Source: Granulicella tundricola MP5ACTX9
GTDB lineage: Bacteria; Acidobacteriota; Terriglobia; Terriglobales; Acidobacteriaceae
Direction: 5' to 3'
Length of the DNA: 64,000 nucleotides
Assembly: GCF_000178975.2 (NCBI RefSeq)
Contig: NC_015064.1
Span: 2,232,001-2,296,000 of the forward strand
The translations under genes and the position numbers were made by a program. Below the pieces are notes generated by a model. That model was not told where the DNA came from. It saw only the letters and a program-made list of their open reading frames with translations, and made no database searches. Positions 1-10,436 of this stretch are shown here, in pieces; positions within the stretch are counted from its first letter, which is position 1; the number at the start of each line of letters is the position of its first letter.

Positions 1-3000
1 GTCCAGGCTCCCGTCGAACCGCACCTGCTCCAGCAGATCCGTCCGCCCAATCGCCTCTTCAATCGACCGCAGCCCATAGTGCGCCAGCAGCTTGCGCAGA
101 TCGTCCGCAAGCTCCTCAAAGAAGCTCACAATATGCTCCGGCTTGCCACGGAACTTCGCCCGCAACTCCGGCTTCTGCGTCGCAATGCCCGTCGGACACG
201 TATTCAAGTGGCACTGCCGAGCCATATCGCAGCCGATCGCCACCAGCACCGCCGTCCCGAACGCATACTCATCCGCGCCCAGCAACGCAGCCACCAGCAC
301 ATCGCGCGCCGTTGCCAGCCCGCCGTCCGTACGCAGCTTCACCCGCCCGCGCATATCGTTCTGGATCAGCACCTGCTGCGCCTCGGCCAGCCCAAGCTCC
401 CACGGATTGCCCGCGTACTTGATGCTTGAAAGCGCCGCAGCCCCCGTACCGCCCGTGTTCCCGGCGATCACGATAAAGTCCGCATAAGCCTTTGCCACAC
501 CCGCCGCCACAGTGCCAACGCCACGGCTCGAAACCAGCTTCACCCCGACCGCAGCCTTTGGATTCACCCGCTTCAGGTCATAGATCAACTGCGCCAGATC
601 CTCGATCGAATAAATATCGTGATGCGGCGGAGGCGAGATCAGCGAAACCCCCGGCTGCGCGTGACGCAACCGGGCAATCAGCCCGCTGACCTTATGCCCC
701 GGAAGCTGGCCGCCCTCACCCGGCTTCGCACCCTGCGCCACCTTGATCTCAATCTCATCCGCATGCGCCAGGTAAGCCGCCGTCACGCCAAAGCGCCCCG
801 AAGCCACCTGCTTGATGCGGTTATTCTTCAGCAGCGGAGTTTCAGTCGCAGCAGCAACGGAAACCCGTTCCGCCACGGCCGTTCCGCCCTGCCCCTGTGC
901 AGCGCCGCTCGTAGGCACTGGCACGGCTGCCTCAACCCGATACACCTCCGGGTCCTCGCCGCCTTCACCGGTATTCGAGCGCCCGCCCAGCGTATTCATC
1001 GCAATCGTGATGCACTGATGCGCCTCCGGGCTCAAGCTCCCCAGCGACATCGCACTCGCCACAAACCGCTTGTATAGGCTCGTGCTCGGCTCAACCTCAT
1101 CGACTGAAATCTCCGGCCCGATCGGCTTGATCGCCAGCAGATCCCGCAGCACCGCAGGCTCCCGAGCCAGCAGGTCATCCGTATAAATCTTGAACGCCGC
1201 ATGAGCATCCGCAGGCTTCACACCGGCCCGCGTGCTCCCCACAACAGTCTGCAAAGCCTTCACATTCGGAGGCATCCACGCATGAGGTTCGGAGGTATCG
1301 GACTTCCTGAACCGCACCCATCCATAATCCGGCAAATCCTCAGCAGCAGGCGCAACCGTCTCTGGCAGCCAACCCACACGCAACTGACGATCCAGTTCCT
1401 CAAATCCAATCCCCGAAAGCGGCGCAGGCGTACCCGGGAAGCAATGCTCCACCACGCTCTGATGCAGCCCCAGGATGTCGAACAGATGTGCCCCCCGGTA
1501 GCTATCCACCACCGAGATCCCCATCTTCGACATGATCTTCGCCAGCCCCGCGTCGAACGACTTCAGCATCTTCCGCTCCGCCGCCGCAGCTTCCGGCGCA
1601 CCAAAGCTCTTCGCCGTCTCCAGCGCCAGCCAAGGACAAACCGCACCCGCGCCATACCCAATCAGAATCGCCGCATGATGGATATCCCGCACGTCGCCGG
1701 CCTCAACCGCAAGCCCGGCCAGCGTCCGCAGCCCCGCAGCCACCAGCGCCTGGTGCACAGCACCGGTAGCCATAGCCATCGGCACCGGAATCTTCACATC
1801 CGAACCGTTCTCCGCAGCATGAGCAGACCGGTCCGAGAGCAAAAGAATCTTCGCCCCATTCCGCACCAGCTCGATCGCCTGCTGACAAACCGCATCCAGC
1901 GCCTGCAGCAACGTCAGCTCAGGCGAGAACACGCAAGCCAGCTCCGCCACCGGCAGCTCTTCATTGTGCGGATGCTTCCCATCCCGCAGCGCGTCGATCT
2001 GCTCCAGCGCCAGAAACGGTGAAGGCAGCGAAACACCATGCAGCGGCGCATTCTTATCCAGCATGTGCGACCACGGCCCAAGCCGCGTATGCAGGCTCAC
2101 CACCACCGCCTCACGCAGCGGATCGATCGCCGGATTCGTTACCTGCGCAAACCTCTGCCGGAAGAACGCATACACCGGCCGCGGCGAACGCGCCAGAAAC
2201 GCCAGCGGCGTGTCGTCGCCCATGGACCAAACCGAGTCCTTACCATCCGCAGCCATCGGCTGCAGAATCATCTTCACGTCCTCGCGCGTATACCCAAACC
2301 CGCGCTGCAGCGGCTTCAACGTCTCCGCCGTCAGGCACACATCGGACAGCTCCGGCTCAAACGAGATCGGATCGATCAGTTGCGCATACGTCGTCGCCTC
2401 GGAGTCGAAGATCTGCAGCAGCTCATCGTTCTCATAAAGCTTGTGGTCGATCAGATCCACCACCAGCATCTGCCCCGGACCCAGCCGCCCGCTATGCACG
2501 GTCTTCTCCGGATCGAGATCCACCAGCCCAGCCTCAGACCCCGCGACCACCAGCCCCTCGTCCGTCACCGCAAACCGGCAAGGCCGCAGCCCATTCCGGT
2601 CCAGCGCCGCACCCACCACACGCCCATCACTGAACGCAATCGCAGCCGGCCCATCCCACGGCTCAATGCAGTCGGAGTGATAGCTCAGGAACGTCGAAAA
2701 CCGCCGTGGATCGACAGCCGGCGGCAGCAGCACACGCACAGCCTCGGAGATCGTCCGCCCATTCTTCGCCACCAGTTCCACAGCCTCATCCAGGCTCGTG
2801 GAATCCGTGCCGCCCTTCGTCAACACCGGCTTGCACTCCACCGGCAGCGTCGCATCCCGAGCCGCCATGCGGGAACGATTGCCCCAAACAGTATTGATCT
2901 CGCCGTTATGCGCCAGCATCCGCGCAGGCTGCGCCCTGTCCCACGTCGGCGTCGTATTCGTCGCATAACGCTGGTGAAAGATCGTGAACGGAGTGACATA

Positions 3001-3696
3001 CTCTTCAGACTTCAGATCCGGATAGAACTCCGGCATCAACGTCCCGGAGCACATCGCCTTATACACAATCGTCTGCGTAGACAGCGAGCACACATACCCC
3101 GTCACCTCGTCGTTCTCCTGCGCCCTCTCAAACTGCTTGCGCGAAAGATAAAGCCGACGCTCCATGCTGTCCGCAGCCCTGGGCGGAACCGAGTCCTTCC
3201 CCAGCGCATCCACCACCAGCACCTGACGGATCTTCGGCATCGCATTCAGCGCAATCGAGCCCAGCACCTCCGTCGCAATCGGCACATCGCGCCAACAAAG
3301 AATATGCAGATCATGGGAAGCCAGGCAGCGCTCCAGCACAGCCTCAGCATTCGTCTCGTCATTGGGAATAAACATCACGCCCACACCCAGCAGGCGCTCC
3401 GCCGCAAGCTCCACGCCCGCCGCCTTCAGCAGCATCGCACGCGGCACCGCGGTCATCAGCCCCACGCCATCGCTGCTCTTGCCATCGGCCGCAGTCGCCC
3501 CACGGTGCGCCAGCCTGGCCAGCGCAGTCAGCGCCTGTTTCAGAATCGTATGAGAGGCAACACCATCGATCGTCGCAACAAAACCCACACCGCACGAGTC
3601 AATATCGAAACGTGAATCCAGCAGTGAAGCCGCACCAGCGGCAATCTTGCCCATCTCGCCAACCTGGCGAGCCGCATTTACCTGAAACTGTCCCAT
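1..3696 (-). CDS. gltB: Glutamate synthase (NADPH) large subunit, 3' end outside window
   Basis: The visible 1232 codons of a roughly 1500-residue enzyme that makes two glutamates from glutamine and 2-oxoglutarate in the cytoplasm. The chosen ATG leaves a 34-residue propeptide before the conserved DSCGVGF, so the glutaminase nucleophile is Cys35; family propeptides are of similar length, which supports this start. The class-II amidotransferase domain is followed by the central and FMN domains. Near residue 1153 the sequence CDMARQCHLNTC gives the C-x5-C-x4-C ligands of the 3Fe-4S cluster. The C-terminal GXGXG structural domain lies beyond the left edge. It is transcribed divergently from the arginine operon, which makes biological sense because glutamate is the precursor of arginine. 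A TATAGT at 3702-3707 (minus strand) sits only a few bases from the ATG and may be its -10 box, implying a very short leader. Confidence 0.97.
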   Translation of the reverse strand, partial: MGQFQVNAARQVGEMGKIAAGAASLLDSRFDIDSCGVGFVATIDGVASHTILKQALTALARLAHRGATAADGKSSDGVGLMTAVPRAMLLKAAGVELAAERLLGVGVMFIPNDETNAEAVLERCLASHDLHILCWRDVPIATEVLGSIALNAMPKIRQVLVVDALGKDSVPPRAADSMERRLYLSRKQFERAQENDEVTGYVCSLSTQTIVYKAMCSGTLMPEFYPDLKSEEYVTPFTIFHQRYATNTTPTWDRAQPARMLAHNGEINTVWGNRSRMAARDATLPVECKPVLTKGGTDSTSLDEAVELVAKNGRTISEAVRVLLPPAVDPRRFSTFLSYHSDCIEPWDGPAAIAFSDGRVVGAALDRNGLRPCRFAVTDEGLVVAGSEAGLVDLDPEKTVHSGRLGPGQMLVVDLIDHKLYENDELLQIFDSEATTYAQLIDPISFEPELSDVCLTAETLKPLQRGFGYTREDVKMILQPMAADGKDSVWSMGDDTPLAFLARSPRPVYAFFRQRFAQVTNPAIDPLREAVVVSLHTRLGPWSHMLDKNAPLHGVSLPSPFLALEQIDALRDGKHPHNEELPVAELACVFSPELTLLQALDAVCQQAIELVRNGAKILLLSDRSAHAAENGSDVKIPVPMAMATGAVHQALVAAGLRTLAGLAVEAGDVRDIHHAAILIGYGAGAVCPWLALETAKSFGAPEAAAAERKMLKSFDAGLAKIMSKMGISVVDSYRGAHLFDILGLHQSVVEHCFPGTPAPLSGIGFEELDRQLRVGWLPETVAPAAEDLPDYGWVRFRKSDTSEPHAWMPPNVKALQTVVGSTRAGVKPADAHAAFKIYTDDLLAREPAVLRDLLAIKPIGPEISVDEVEPSTSLYKRFVASAMSLGSLSPEAHQCITIAMNTLGGRSNTGEGGEDPEVYRVEAAVPVPTSGAAQGQGGTAVAERVSVAAATETPLLKNNRIKQVASGRFGVTAAYLAHADEIEIKVAQGAKPGEGGQLPGHKVSGLIARLRHAQPGVSLISPPPHHDIYSIEDLAQLIYDLKRVNPKAAVGVKLVSSRGVGTVAAGVAKAYADFIVIAGNTGGTGAAALSSIKYAGNPWELGLAEAQQVLIQNDMRGRVKLRTDGGLATARDVLVAALLGADEYAFGTAVLVAIGCDMARQCHLNTCPTGIATQKPELRAKFRGKPEHIVSFFEELADDLRKLLAHYGLRSIEEAIGRTDLLEQVRFDGSLD

Positions 3697-3786
3697 AACT
3701 CACTATACTCGGACACACATCCACTCGGGAGTGTGCCTCGCCTTCCTGAATTGGCTTCTCCGTCCAACCGCACAGGACGAGAACGC

Positions 3787-3815
3787 TTGACATAACGGTT
3801 ATGTATATTTATACA
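3787..3815 (+). promoter_or_regulatory. Sigma-70-type promoter of the arginine operon
   Basis: A perfect TTGACA at 3787-3792 is followed after exactly 17 bases by TATACA at 3810-3815. Transcription would start near 3822, giving an argR leader of about 100 nt that contains the hairpin at 3864-3898. The -10 box lies inside the first ARG box. Confidence 0.75.
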
Positions 3816-3837
3816 TAAGAATGTATTTTTATTCACT
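3800..3837 (+). promoter_or_regulatory. Tandem ARG boxes (ArgR operator)
   Basis: The first box, TATGTATATTTATACATA (3800-3817), is a perfect 8+2+8 palindrome. The second, AATGTATTTTTATTCACT (3820-3837), is an imperfect one. Both fit the known ArgR half-site pattern TGNAT-wwww-ATNCA and are 2 bp apart. They cover the -10 box and the probable start point, so repression by arginine-bound ArgR would block RNA polymerase and make argR autoregulatory. Confidence 0.75.
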
Positions 3838-3863
3838 AACTGATTTTGGAGCAGCCACCAACC

Positions 3864-3898
3864 GGGTGCCCCATGTCTCGCTTCTGAGACATGGGTTT
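3864..3898 (+). repeat. Palindromic hairpin element, copy 1 (argR leader)
   Basis: A perfect 10-bp stem, CCCATGTCTC (3870-3879) with GAGACATGGG (3886-3895), closes a 6-nt loop. It is flanked by GGGTG on the left and TTT on the right and ends 29 nt before the argR ATG. The same 35-nt unit recurs at 8539-8573 upstream of argG with compensatory stem changes. Confidence 0.85.
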
Positions 3899-3924
3899 CC
3901 ACCAATCCTCAAAAGCAAGAACCC

Positions 3925-4365
3925 ATGAAACAACAACGCCACAATGCAATCCGCCAGATCCTCGATCGCACTGCCATTGCGAATCAAGACGATCTGCGCC
4001 GCGCTTTAGCCGCACAAGGCCACAACGTCACGCAGGCGACACTCTCCCGCGACGTCCGCGAGCTCAAGCTCTCCAAAGGTCCGAACGGCTACTCCATCGC
4101 ATCGAATGCAGCAGAAGACGCCGACGAAGGTCCCGGCATCCGCGAGGTCATGAAGGGCTTCGGCCTTGAAGTCCGCCAGGCTCTCAACCAGCTCGTCGTC
4201 ATCGCCGTCACCGGCGGAGCCCAGCCCATCGCGGCCGGAGTCGACTACGAAGACTGGCCTGAAGTCGTCGGCACCATCGCCGGCGATGACACTGTGTTAA
4301 TCATCTGCCCTGACGATAAGCAGGCGAAGACTCTCAAGAAAAGGATTGAAAGCTACCTTGGCTGA
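3925..4365 (+). CDS. argR: Arginine repressor ArgR
   Basis: 146 residues, close to the usual 150. ArgR is the hexameric regulator that binds ARG boxes when loaded with L-arginine. Residues 1-70 form the winged-helix DNA-binding domain with the recognition helix around TQATLSRDVREL (36-47). Residues 80-146 form the oligomerisation and arginine-binding domain, containing the diagnostic GTIAGDDT (116-123). It is the first gene of the arginine operon and overlaps argC by 20 bases, so it is cotranscribed with its targets. The tandem ARG boxes in its own promoter imply autoregulation. The start is the first ATG after the leader hairpin; no better site is visible. Confidence 0.96.
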   Translation: MKQQRHNAIRQILDRTAIANQDDLRRALAAQGHNVTQATLSRDVRELKLSKGPNGYSIASNAAEDADEGPGIREVMKGFGLEVRQALNQLVVIAVTGGAQPIAAGVDYEDWPEVVGTIAGDDTVLIICPDDKQAKTLKKRIESYLG

Positions 4366-5446
4366 ACAGAACACATCTCCGCTAAGCACAATCCGCACCG
4401 CGGTCGCCGGAGTAGGCGGCTATGCCGGAGGAGAGCTCGCACGCCTGCTCCTGAACCACCCGCGCCTCGCACAGTCGAAGCCACTCTTCCTCGGCCGCGT
4501 AGCAGACGACTCCTCCGCAGGCTCCGTGCCGCTTGAATCCCTGCACCCGCAGCTTGCCCTCGGCGCAGGCCAGACCCTCCCGCCCGTCCGCGCCTTTGAC
4601 TGGAAGCTCGTAGAAGACATGGGCATCGAGGCCGTCTTCCTCGCACTTCCCCACGAGACCTCGCGCGAGTGGGCCCCGCAGTGGCTCGAGCGCGGCATCA
4701 AGGTCATTGACCTCAGCGGCGCATGGCGCTTGCAGCACGAGGTCAACCGCAAGGTCTACAAGCTCACCGACGAGAACCCCGCGCTAGCCGCATCACTCCA
4801 GGCAGAAGCAGTCTTCGGCGCGCCAGAGTTGCATCGCAAAGAGATCGCCACCGCACGCCTCGTCGCGAACCCCGGCTGCTACTCCACCTCCATCATCCTC
4901 GCGCTCTACCCGCTCATCCAGGCCGGTATCCTCGATCTCGATCACGGCATCATCTCAGACTCCAAGAGCGGCATCAGCGGCGCAGGCAAGGCCGCAACGG
5001 CCAAGACGCACTTCATGTATGGCGCGGATAATCTCTCCGCATACAACGTCTTCGGCCACCGTCACACCGGTGAACTGCTCGAGCAACTTGGCATCACCAC
5101 GGCGCAGATCCAGTTCACCCCGCACCTGCTCCCCATTCCGCGCGGTATCCTCTCCACCATCTACGCGCGTCTCGGCAGCAGCACAGACCCCGCGCAGATC
5201 CAGCAGATCTACAACGCCTTCTACGCGACCAGCCCCATGGTCCGCGTTCATCAAACCCCGGCCCTGCCGCAGATTCAGCACATCGTGAAAACGAACTACT
5301 GCGACATCGGCTTCGAACTCGCACCGGACGGCAAACGCCTCGTTATCGTCAGTTGTCTTGATAACCTGTTGAAGGGTGCCTCCGGTCAGGCGGTACAAAA
5401 TTTGAACATCATGTGTGGTTGGAACGAAGAGGAGGGTCTGCTATGA
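4346..5446 (+). CDS. argC: N-acetyl-gamma-glutamyl-phosphate reductase
   Basis: NADPH-dependent reduction of N-acetylglutamyl phosphate to the semialdehyde, the third step of arginine synthesis. The N-terminal dinucleotide-binding loop is GVGGYAGGE (22-30). The catalytic cysteine is Cys178 in ANPGCYSTS, and a conserved ISDSKSGISGAGK stretch follows. No ATG precedes the first strand of the Rossmann fold, so the start must be TTG: 4346, overlapping argR by 20 bases, or 4355 three codons on. The TGA stop overlaps the argB ATG (ATGA), typical of translational coupling. The length of 366 is somewhat above the common 310-350. Confidence 0.95.
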   Translation: MKATLAEQNTSPLSTIRTAVAGVGGYAGGELARLLLNHPRLAQSKPLFLGRVADDSSAGSVPLESLHPQLALGAGQTLPPVRAFDWKLVEDMGIEAVFLALPHETSREWAPQWLERGIKVIDLSGAWRLQHEVNRKVYKLTDENPALAASLQAEAVFGAPELHRKEIATARLVANPGCYSTSIILALYPLIQAGILDLDHGIISDSKSGISGAGKAATAKTHFMYGADNLSAYNVFGHRHTGELLEQLGITTAQIQFTPHLLPIPRGILSTIYARLGSSTDPAQIQQIYNAFYATSPMVRVHQTPALPQIQHIVKTNYCDIGFELAPDGKRLVIVSCLDNLLKGASGQAVQNLNIMCGWNEEEGLL

Positions 5447-6225
5447 AGTTCGTCGTCAAACTCGGAGGCGCAGCCCTTGAAGATCCCAAGCTCCTGCATC
5501 TCGCAGGCAAAGCTCTCAAAGACCTCGTAGAAGATGGTCACCAGGTCGCCGTAGTCCACGGCGGCGGAGTGCAACTCACCAGGACCCTCGCCCAGATGGG
5601 CAAGGTTTCGGAGTTCGTCTCAGGCCTCCGCGTCACGGATGCGGAAACCCGCGACGCCGCTCTCATGGTTCTCGCCGGCCGCGTCAACAAATCGCTCGTC
5701 GCCGCGCTCGGCCAGCACGGCCAGTCCGCAGTCGGCCTCTCCGGCGGCGACGGCCATGTCTTCCGCGCACGCAAGAAGATCACCACCCCGGACCTCGGCT
5801 TCGTAGGTGAGATCGCCTCCACGGACCCACGCTGGCTTGACGCCATCTGGAAGATGGGCGCGATCCCCGTCATCTCCTCCATCGCCCTCGGCTTTGACGG
5901 CGAGTACTACAACATCAACGCAGATGAGATGGCCTCCGCCTGCGCCATCGCCACCAAGGCGGACGCCCTCGTCTTCCTCACCGACGTCCCCGGAGTCAAG
6001 GGCGCGGACGGCCAGGTCATGCGCTGGCTCACCCTCAAGGAAGTTCCCACCCTTGAAAAGTCCGCCGTCATCTCCGGCGGCATGTTGCCCAAGCTCGCAG
6101 CCTGCAAAGCTGCACTCACGCACGGGGTCAAACGTGTTCGCATTCTTCCCGCTGAGGCCGCGGCTTCCCTGCCCGACCTCATCTCATCCCGCATCAACGA
6201 AGGCACGGAGGTGATGGTCGCATGA
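5443..6225 (+). CDS. argB: Acetylglutamate kinase
   Basis: ATP-dependent phosphorylation of N-acetylglutamate, step two of the acetylated arginine pathway and often the arginine-feedback point. 260 residues of the amino-acid kinase fold: the phosphate-binding KLGG is at 6-9 and HGGG at 39-42, followed by a conserved SGGDGH region. The ATG at 5443 has a strong Shine-Dalgarno (gaggagggt). An upstream in-frame GTG at 5413 would add ten unconserved residues and is rejected. There is a 4-base ATGA overlap with argC upstream and with argD downstream. The protein is of the short type without the N-terminal helix linked to arginine inhibition, so feedback control may rest mainly on ArgR; that last point is inference. 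Confidence 0.95.
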   Translation: MKFVVKLGGAALEDPKLLHLAGKALKDLVEDGHQVAVVHGGGVQLTRTLAQMGKVSEFVSGLRVTDAETRDAALMVLAGRVNKSLVAALGQHGQSAVGLSGGDGHVFRARKKITTPDLGFVGEIASTDPRWLDAIWKMGAIPVISSIALGFDGEYYNINADEMASACAIATKADALVFLTDVPGVKGADGQVMRWLTLKEVPTLEKSAVISGGMLPKLAACKAALTHGVKRVRILPAEAAASLPDLISSRINEGTEVMVA

Positions 6226-7457
6226 GGCTTCAATCCATCCAGGCAGCAGAAAAAAAGCTCGTCCTCAACACCTACGAGCGTTACCCCATCCTCTTCACCA
6301 GCGGACACGGCGTCTTCCTCACCGATGAGAACGGAGTCGATTACCTCGACCTCCTCAGCGGCATCGGCGTCAGCGCCCTGGGCTACGGCCACCCCACCAT
6401 TGAGCGTGCCATAGCCGAGCAGTCGAAGAAGCTCCTCCACACCTCCAACCTCTTCTTCACCGAGCACACCGCAGACCTCGCCCTCCGCCTCACCGAGATC
6501 TCCGGCCTCGACCGCGTCTTCTTCTGCAACTCCGGCACAGAGGCCTGGGAGGCCGCACTCAAGATCGCCCGCGCCCATTCAGACAAATCCGGCACCGGCA
6601 AGAAGTTCCTCGCACTCGAGCACAGCTTCCACGGCCGCACCATCGGCTCCGTAGCCACCACTCACAAGCTCGCCTACCGCACCCCCTTCGCGCCCGTCAT
6701 GCCTGACGTAGAGTTCGTCAAGTTCAACGACGTAGAAGACCTCCGCGCCAAGTTCAACAACGAAGTCTGCGGCATCCTCATCGAAGCCATCCAGGGCGAA
6801 GGCGGCATCCACCCCGTCACGCAGGAGTTCTTCGCAGCCGCACGTGAGCTCGCCGATTCCACCGGAGCCCTCCTCATCGCGGACGAGATCCAGTGCGGCT
6901 TCGGACGCACCGGCAAATGGTTTGGCTACCAGCACTTCGGCATCCTCCCAGACGTCGTCACCCTCGCCAAGCCCCTGGCCGGCGGCCTCCCCATCGGAGC
7001 CATGCTCTGCACGGAGCGCGTCTCGCAATCCATCACACCCGGCATGCATGGCACCACCTTCGGCGGCGGTCCCTTGGCCACCGGAGTCGCCATCGCCGTC
7101 ATAGACGAGATCAAGCACAGCAATCTCCTCGCCCACATTGAAGAAGTCGGAGCCTACTTCAAGTCCGCCCTCCAGGCCCTGGCAAAGAAGCACCCACAGA
7201 TCGTAGAAGTCCGCGGCAAAGGCCTCATGATCGGTGCCGAGCTCGACTCCCCCGACCTGGCCAAGTCGGTCGCCTCGGAGATGCTCGCGCGCCACATCAT
7301 CATCAATCGCACCAGCGAGGTCGTCCTGCGCTTCCTCCCCCCGTACATCCTCGAAAAATCCCACGTCGATCAGGCCATCGCCGCCCTCGACGCCATCCTC
7401 ACCCAGCACGCTGAACAGTCACAACCCATCGCCTCTGGAGAACACGCAAATGGCTAG
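6222..7457 (+). CDS. argD: Acetylornithine aminotransferase
   Basis: PLP-dependent class-III transaminase of 411 residues converting N-acetylglutamate semialdehyde and glutamate to N2-acetylornithine. The cofactor lysine is Lys250 in [14 protein letters not shown]. The family landmarks [30 protein letters not shown] and [15 protein letters not shown] are all present. It begins inside the argB stop (ATGA) and ends inside the argF start region, so it is fully embedded in the operon. The same enzyme class can serve lysine synthesis as succinyl-diaminopimelate aminotransferase, and it may do both here because lysA lies nearby. Confidence 0.95.
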   Translation: MRLQSIQAAEKKLVLNTYERYPILFTSGHGVFLTDENGVDYLDLLSGIGVSALGYGHPTIERAIAEQSKKLLHTSNLFFTEHTADLALRLTEISGLDRVFFCNSGTEAWEAALKIARAHSDKSGTGKKFLALEHSFHGRTIGSVATTHKLAYRTPFAPVMPDVEFVKFNDVEDLRAKFNNEVCGILIEAIQGEGGIHPVTQEFFAAARELADSTGALLIADEIQCGFGRTGKWFGYQHFGILPDVVTLAKPLAGGLPIGAMLCTERVSQSITPGMHGTTFGGGPLATGVAIAVIDEIKHSNLLAHIEEVGAYFKSALQALAKKHPQIVEVRGKGLMIGAELDSPDLAKSVASEMLARHIIINRTSEVVLRFLPPYILEKSHVDQAIAALDAILTQHAEQSQPIASGEHANG

Positions 7458-8523
7458 CAAGCCGCTCATCCTGAACCCAAAATCGGAGTCCACACCAGTG
7501 ACCCTTGGCATCCAGTCCGACACCGCATTCAACGAAGCCACCAAGCGCCTCAACGGCCGCGACCTCTGCTCCATCTCAGACCTCACCGTCTCCGAGATGG
7601 CCGCCATCATGGAGCTCGGCCACACCGTCAAGGAGAGCCCGGAAGACTTCCGCCATGCCCTCGACGCCAAGCAGATGGTCCTCTTCTTTGAGAAGGCCTC
7701 GCTCCGCACGCGCCTCACCTTTGAAGCCGCCATCAATACCCTCGGCGGCAACGCCGTCTTCGTCGACCAGACTCAATCCCCCCTCGGTGAGCGTGAGTCC
7801 ATCCCCGACATGGCCCACAACATCGAGCGCTGGATGTCTCTCATCGTCCTCCGCACCTACTCCCACGACACCATCACCGAGTTCGCCGCCTGCTCCAAAG
7901 TCCCCGTCATCAACGCCCTCTCGGACCTCGAGCACCCCTGCCAGGCCATCGCTGATTTCCTCACCATCGAAGAGCGTTTCGGCTCCGCGCAAGGCCTCCA
8001 CTTCGCATACGTAGGCGACGGCAACAACGTCTGCCACTCCCTCATGCTCACCGCCGCGCAGCTCGGCGCGAACTGCTACGTCGCCACTCCCAAGGGCTTC
8101 GTCCCCAAGCTCGACATCATCCACAAGGCCATTGAAATCTCCGAGCAGACCGGCGGCTCCATCACCCTCCTCAACGACCCCATCAAGGCCGTCACCGGAG
8201 CCGACGCCGTCTACACCGACGTCTGCACCTCCATGGGTTTCGAGCACGAAGCCACCAAGCGCGCCCCCATCTTCAAGCCCTACCAGGTCAACGAGCAGCT
8301 CATGTCGCACGCCCAGCCCCACGCCGTCTTCATGCACTGCCTTCCCGCTCACCGCAACGCAGAGGTCACGGACGCAGTCCTCGACGGCCCCCAGTCGGTC
8401 GTCTTCGACCAGGCCGAAAACCGCCTCCATGCCCAGAAGGCCCTCCTCCTCATGCTCCTCGGCGGAGGCAAGCGCCTCCAAAGCAGCCGCGAGCGCAACC
8501 AGCAAGGCCGCCGCCGCCCCTAG
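7450..8523 (+). CDS. argF: Ornithine carbamoyltransferase with N-terminal extension
   Basis: Transfers carbamoyl phosphate to ornithine to give citrulline. 357 residues against the usual 305-335, because about 35 extra residues precede the conserved LNGRDL. The carbamoyl-phosphate motif reads SLRTR (84-88) rather than the standard STRTR. HPCQ and FMHCLPAHR are intact, and the ornithine loop reads DVCTSMGFE. The ATG overlaps the argD stop by 8 bases; an alternative start nearer LNGRDL (about residue 35) has no suitable codon. The Thr-to-Leu change resembles what is seen in acetyl- and succinylornithine transcarbamylases, so substrate use should not be assumed. No argE or argJ gene is visible in this cluster, which keeps an acetylornithine substrate possible. 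Confidence 0.88.
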   Translation: MASKPLILNPKSESTPVTLGIQSDTAFNEATKRLNGRDLCSISDLTVSEMAAIMELGHTVKESPEDFRHALDAKQMVLFFEKASLRTRLTFEAAINTLGGNAVFVDQTQSPLGERESIPDMAHNIERWMSLIVLRTYSHDTITEFAACSKVPVINALSDLEHPCQAIADFLTIEERFGSAQGLHFAYVGDGNNVCHSLMLTAAQLGANCYVATPKGFVPKLDIIHKAIEISEQTGGSITLLNDPIKAVTGADAVYTDVCTSMGFEHEATKRAPIFKPYQVNEQLMSHAQPHAVFMHCLPAHRNAEVTDAVLDGPQSVVFDQAENRLHAQKALLLMLLGGGKRLQSSRERNQQGRRRP

Positions 8524-9948
<1,425 letters not shown>

Positions 9949-9965
9949 TCACCCTTCCACCATTG

Positions 9966-10094
9966 GGTCATTCAGAGCGAAGCGAAGAATCTCCGTAGTT
10001 GCTGTTGCATTTGCTTCTCTTGCTTGTCATCCCGTAGGGATCTGCATCCGTCGTTGCCGTTGCTTCTGGGGTAGGTCCGGGCTTCAGCCCGGAC
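9966..10094. repeat. Intergenic mosaic repeat with small palindromes
   Basis: A noncoding stretch between argG and the next gene. It holds a GAGCGAAGCGAAGAATC-type word (9974-9991), a small ATCCC-gta-GGGAT hairpin (10029-10041), TTGC-rich slippage-like sequence, and a perfect 9-bp inverted repeat GTCCGGGCT/AGCCCGGAC (10075-10094). Words of this type are scattered between genes in many acidobacterial genomes. Within this window I see only this copy, so its repeat status rests on general knowledge. Confidence 0.5.
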
Positions 10095-10135
10095 ATCAAC
10101 GTGTCCCAGAAATTAAACGAATCGAAGAGGTTCAA

Positions 10136-10420
10136 TTGTCCGCACCATTCCGAGAGTCACTTTTATGGACGGGTATTGGTCTGGGAATCGCAACAGCCGC
10201 AGTAACGCTCGACGCCCAGACGCTGACTACGCTCTCTGTCAATCGTTTTCTAGCCACTCTCCAAATGATCGTATTGATACCTTCATTTCCTGGCCTCTTC
10301 GCCGCCGCACTAACAGGAAGTCTTGCCGCAGGTGCAGCAATCAACCTTCTCTTCTACTGGGTTTTAGGCGGACTATCCTCACTCATCTTCCGTAAAAAAG
10401 ATCGTTCCAAGGCCTTATAA
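10136..10420 (+). CDS. Small integral membrane protein of unknown function
   Basis: 94 residues with TTG as start (a gaagagg Shine-Dalgarno lies just upstream). Two to three hydrophobic segments are visible, roughly residues 8-25, 38-60 and 62-82, with a basic tail FRKKDRSKAL pointing to a cytoplasmic C-terminus. I recognise no family. It sits in the arginine operon between argG and argH with only 16 bp to argH, so it is probably cotranscribed. An arginine or citrulline transport accessory role would be guesswork. The gene could also be a chance insertion, as the DNA just upstream is repeat-rich. Confidence 0.5.
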   Translation: MSAPFRESLLWTGIGLGIATAAVTLDAQTLTTLSVNRFLATLQMIVLIPSFPGLFAAALTGSLAAGAAINLLFYWVLGGLSSLIFRKKDRSKAL

Positions 10421-10436
10421 GGAAAGCATTCACATC

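Noticed and set aside
2038..3615. Long plus-strand open frame (525 codons) antisense to gltB, and similar ones at 1201-2022 and 2019-2633
   Set aside because: Compositional shadows of the GC-rich gltB gene; extremely Arg/His/Gln/Pro-rich, no family features, while the minus strand encodes conserved glutamate synthase.
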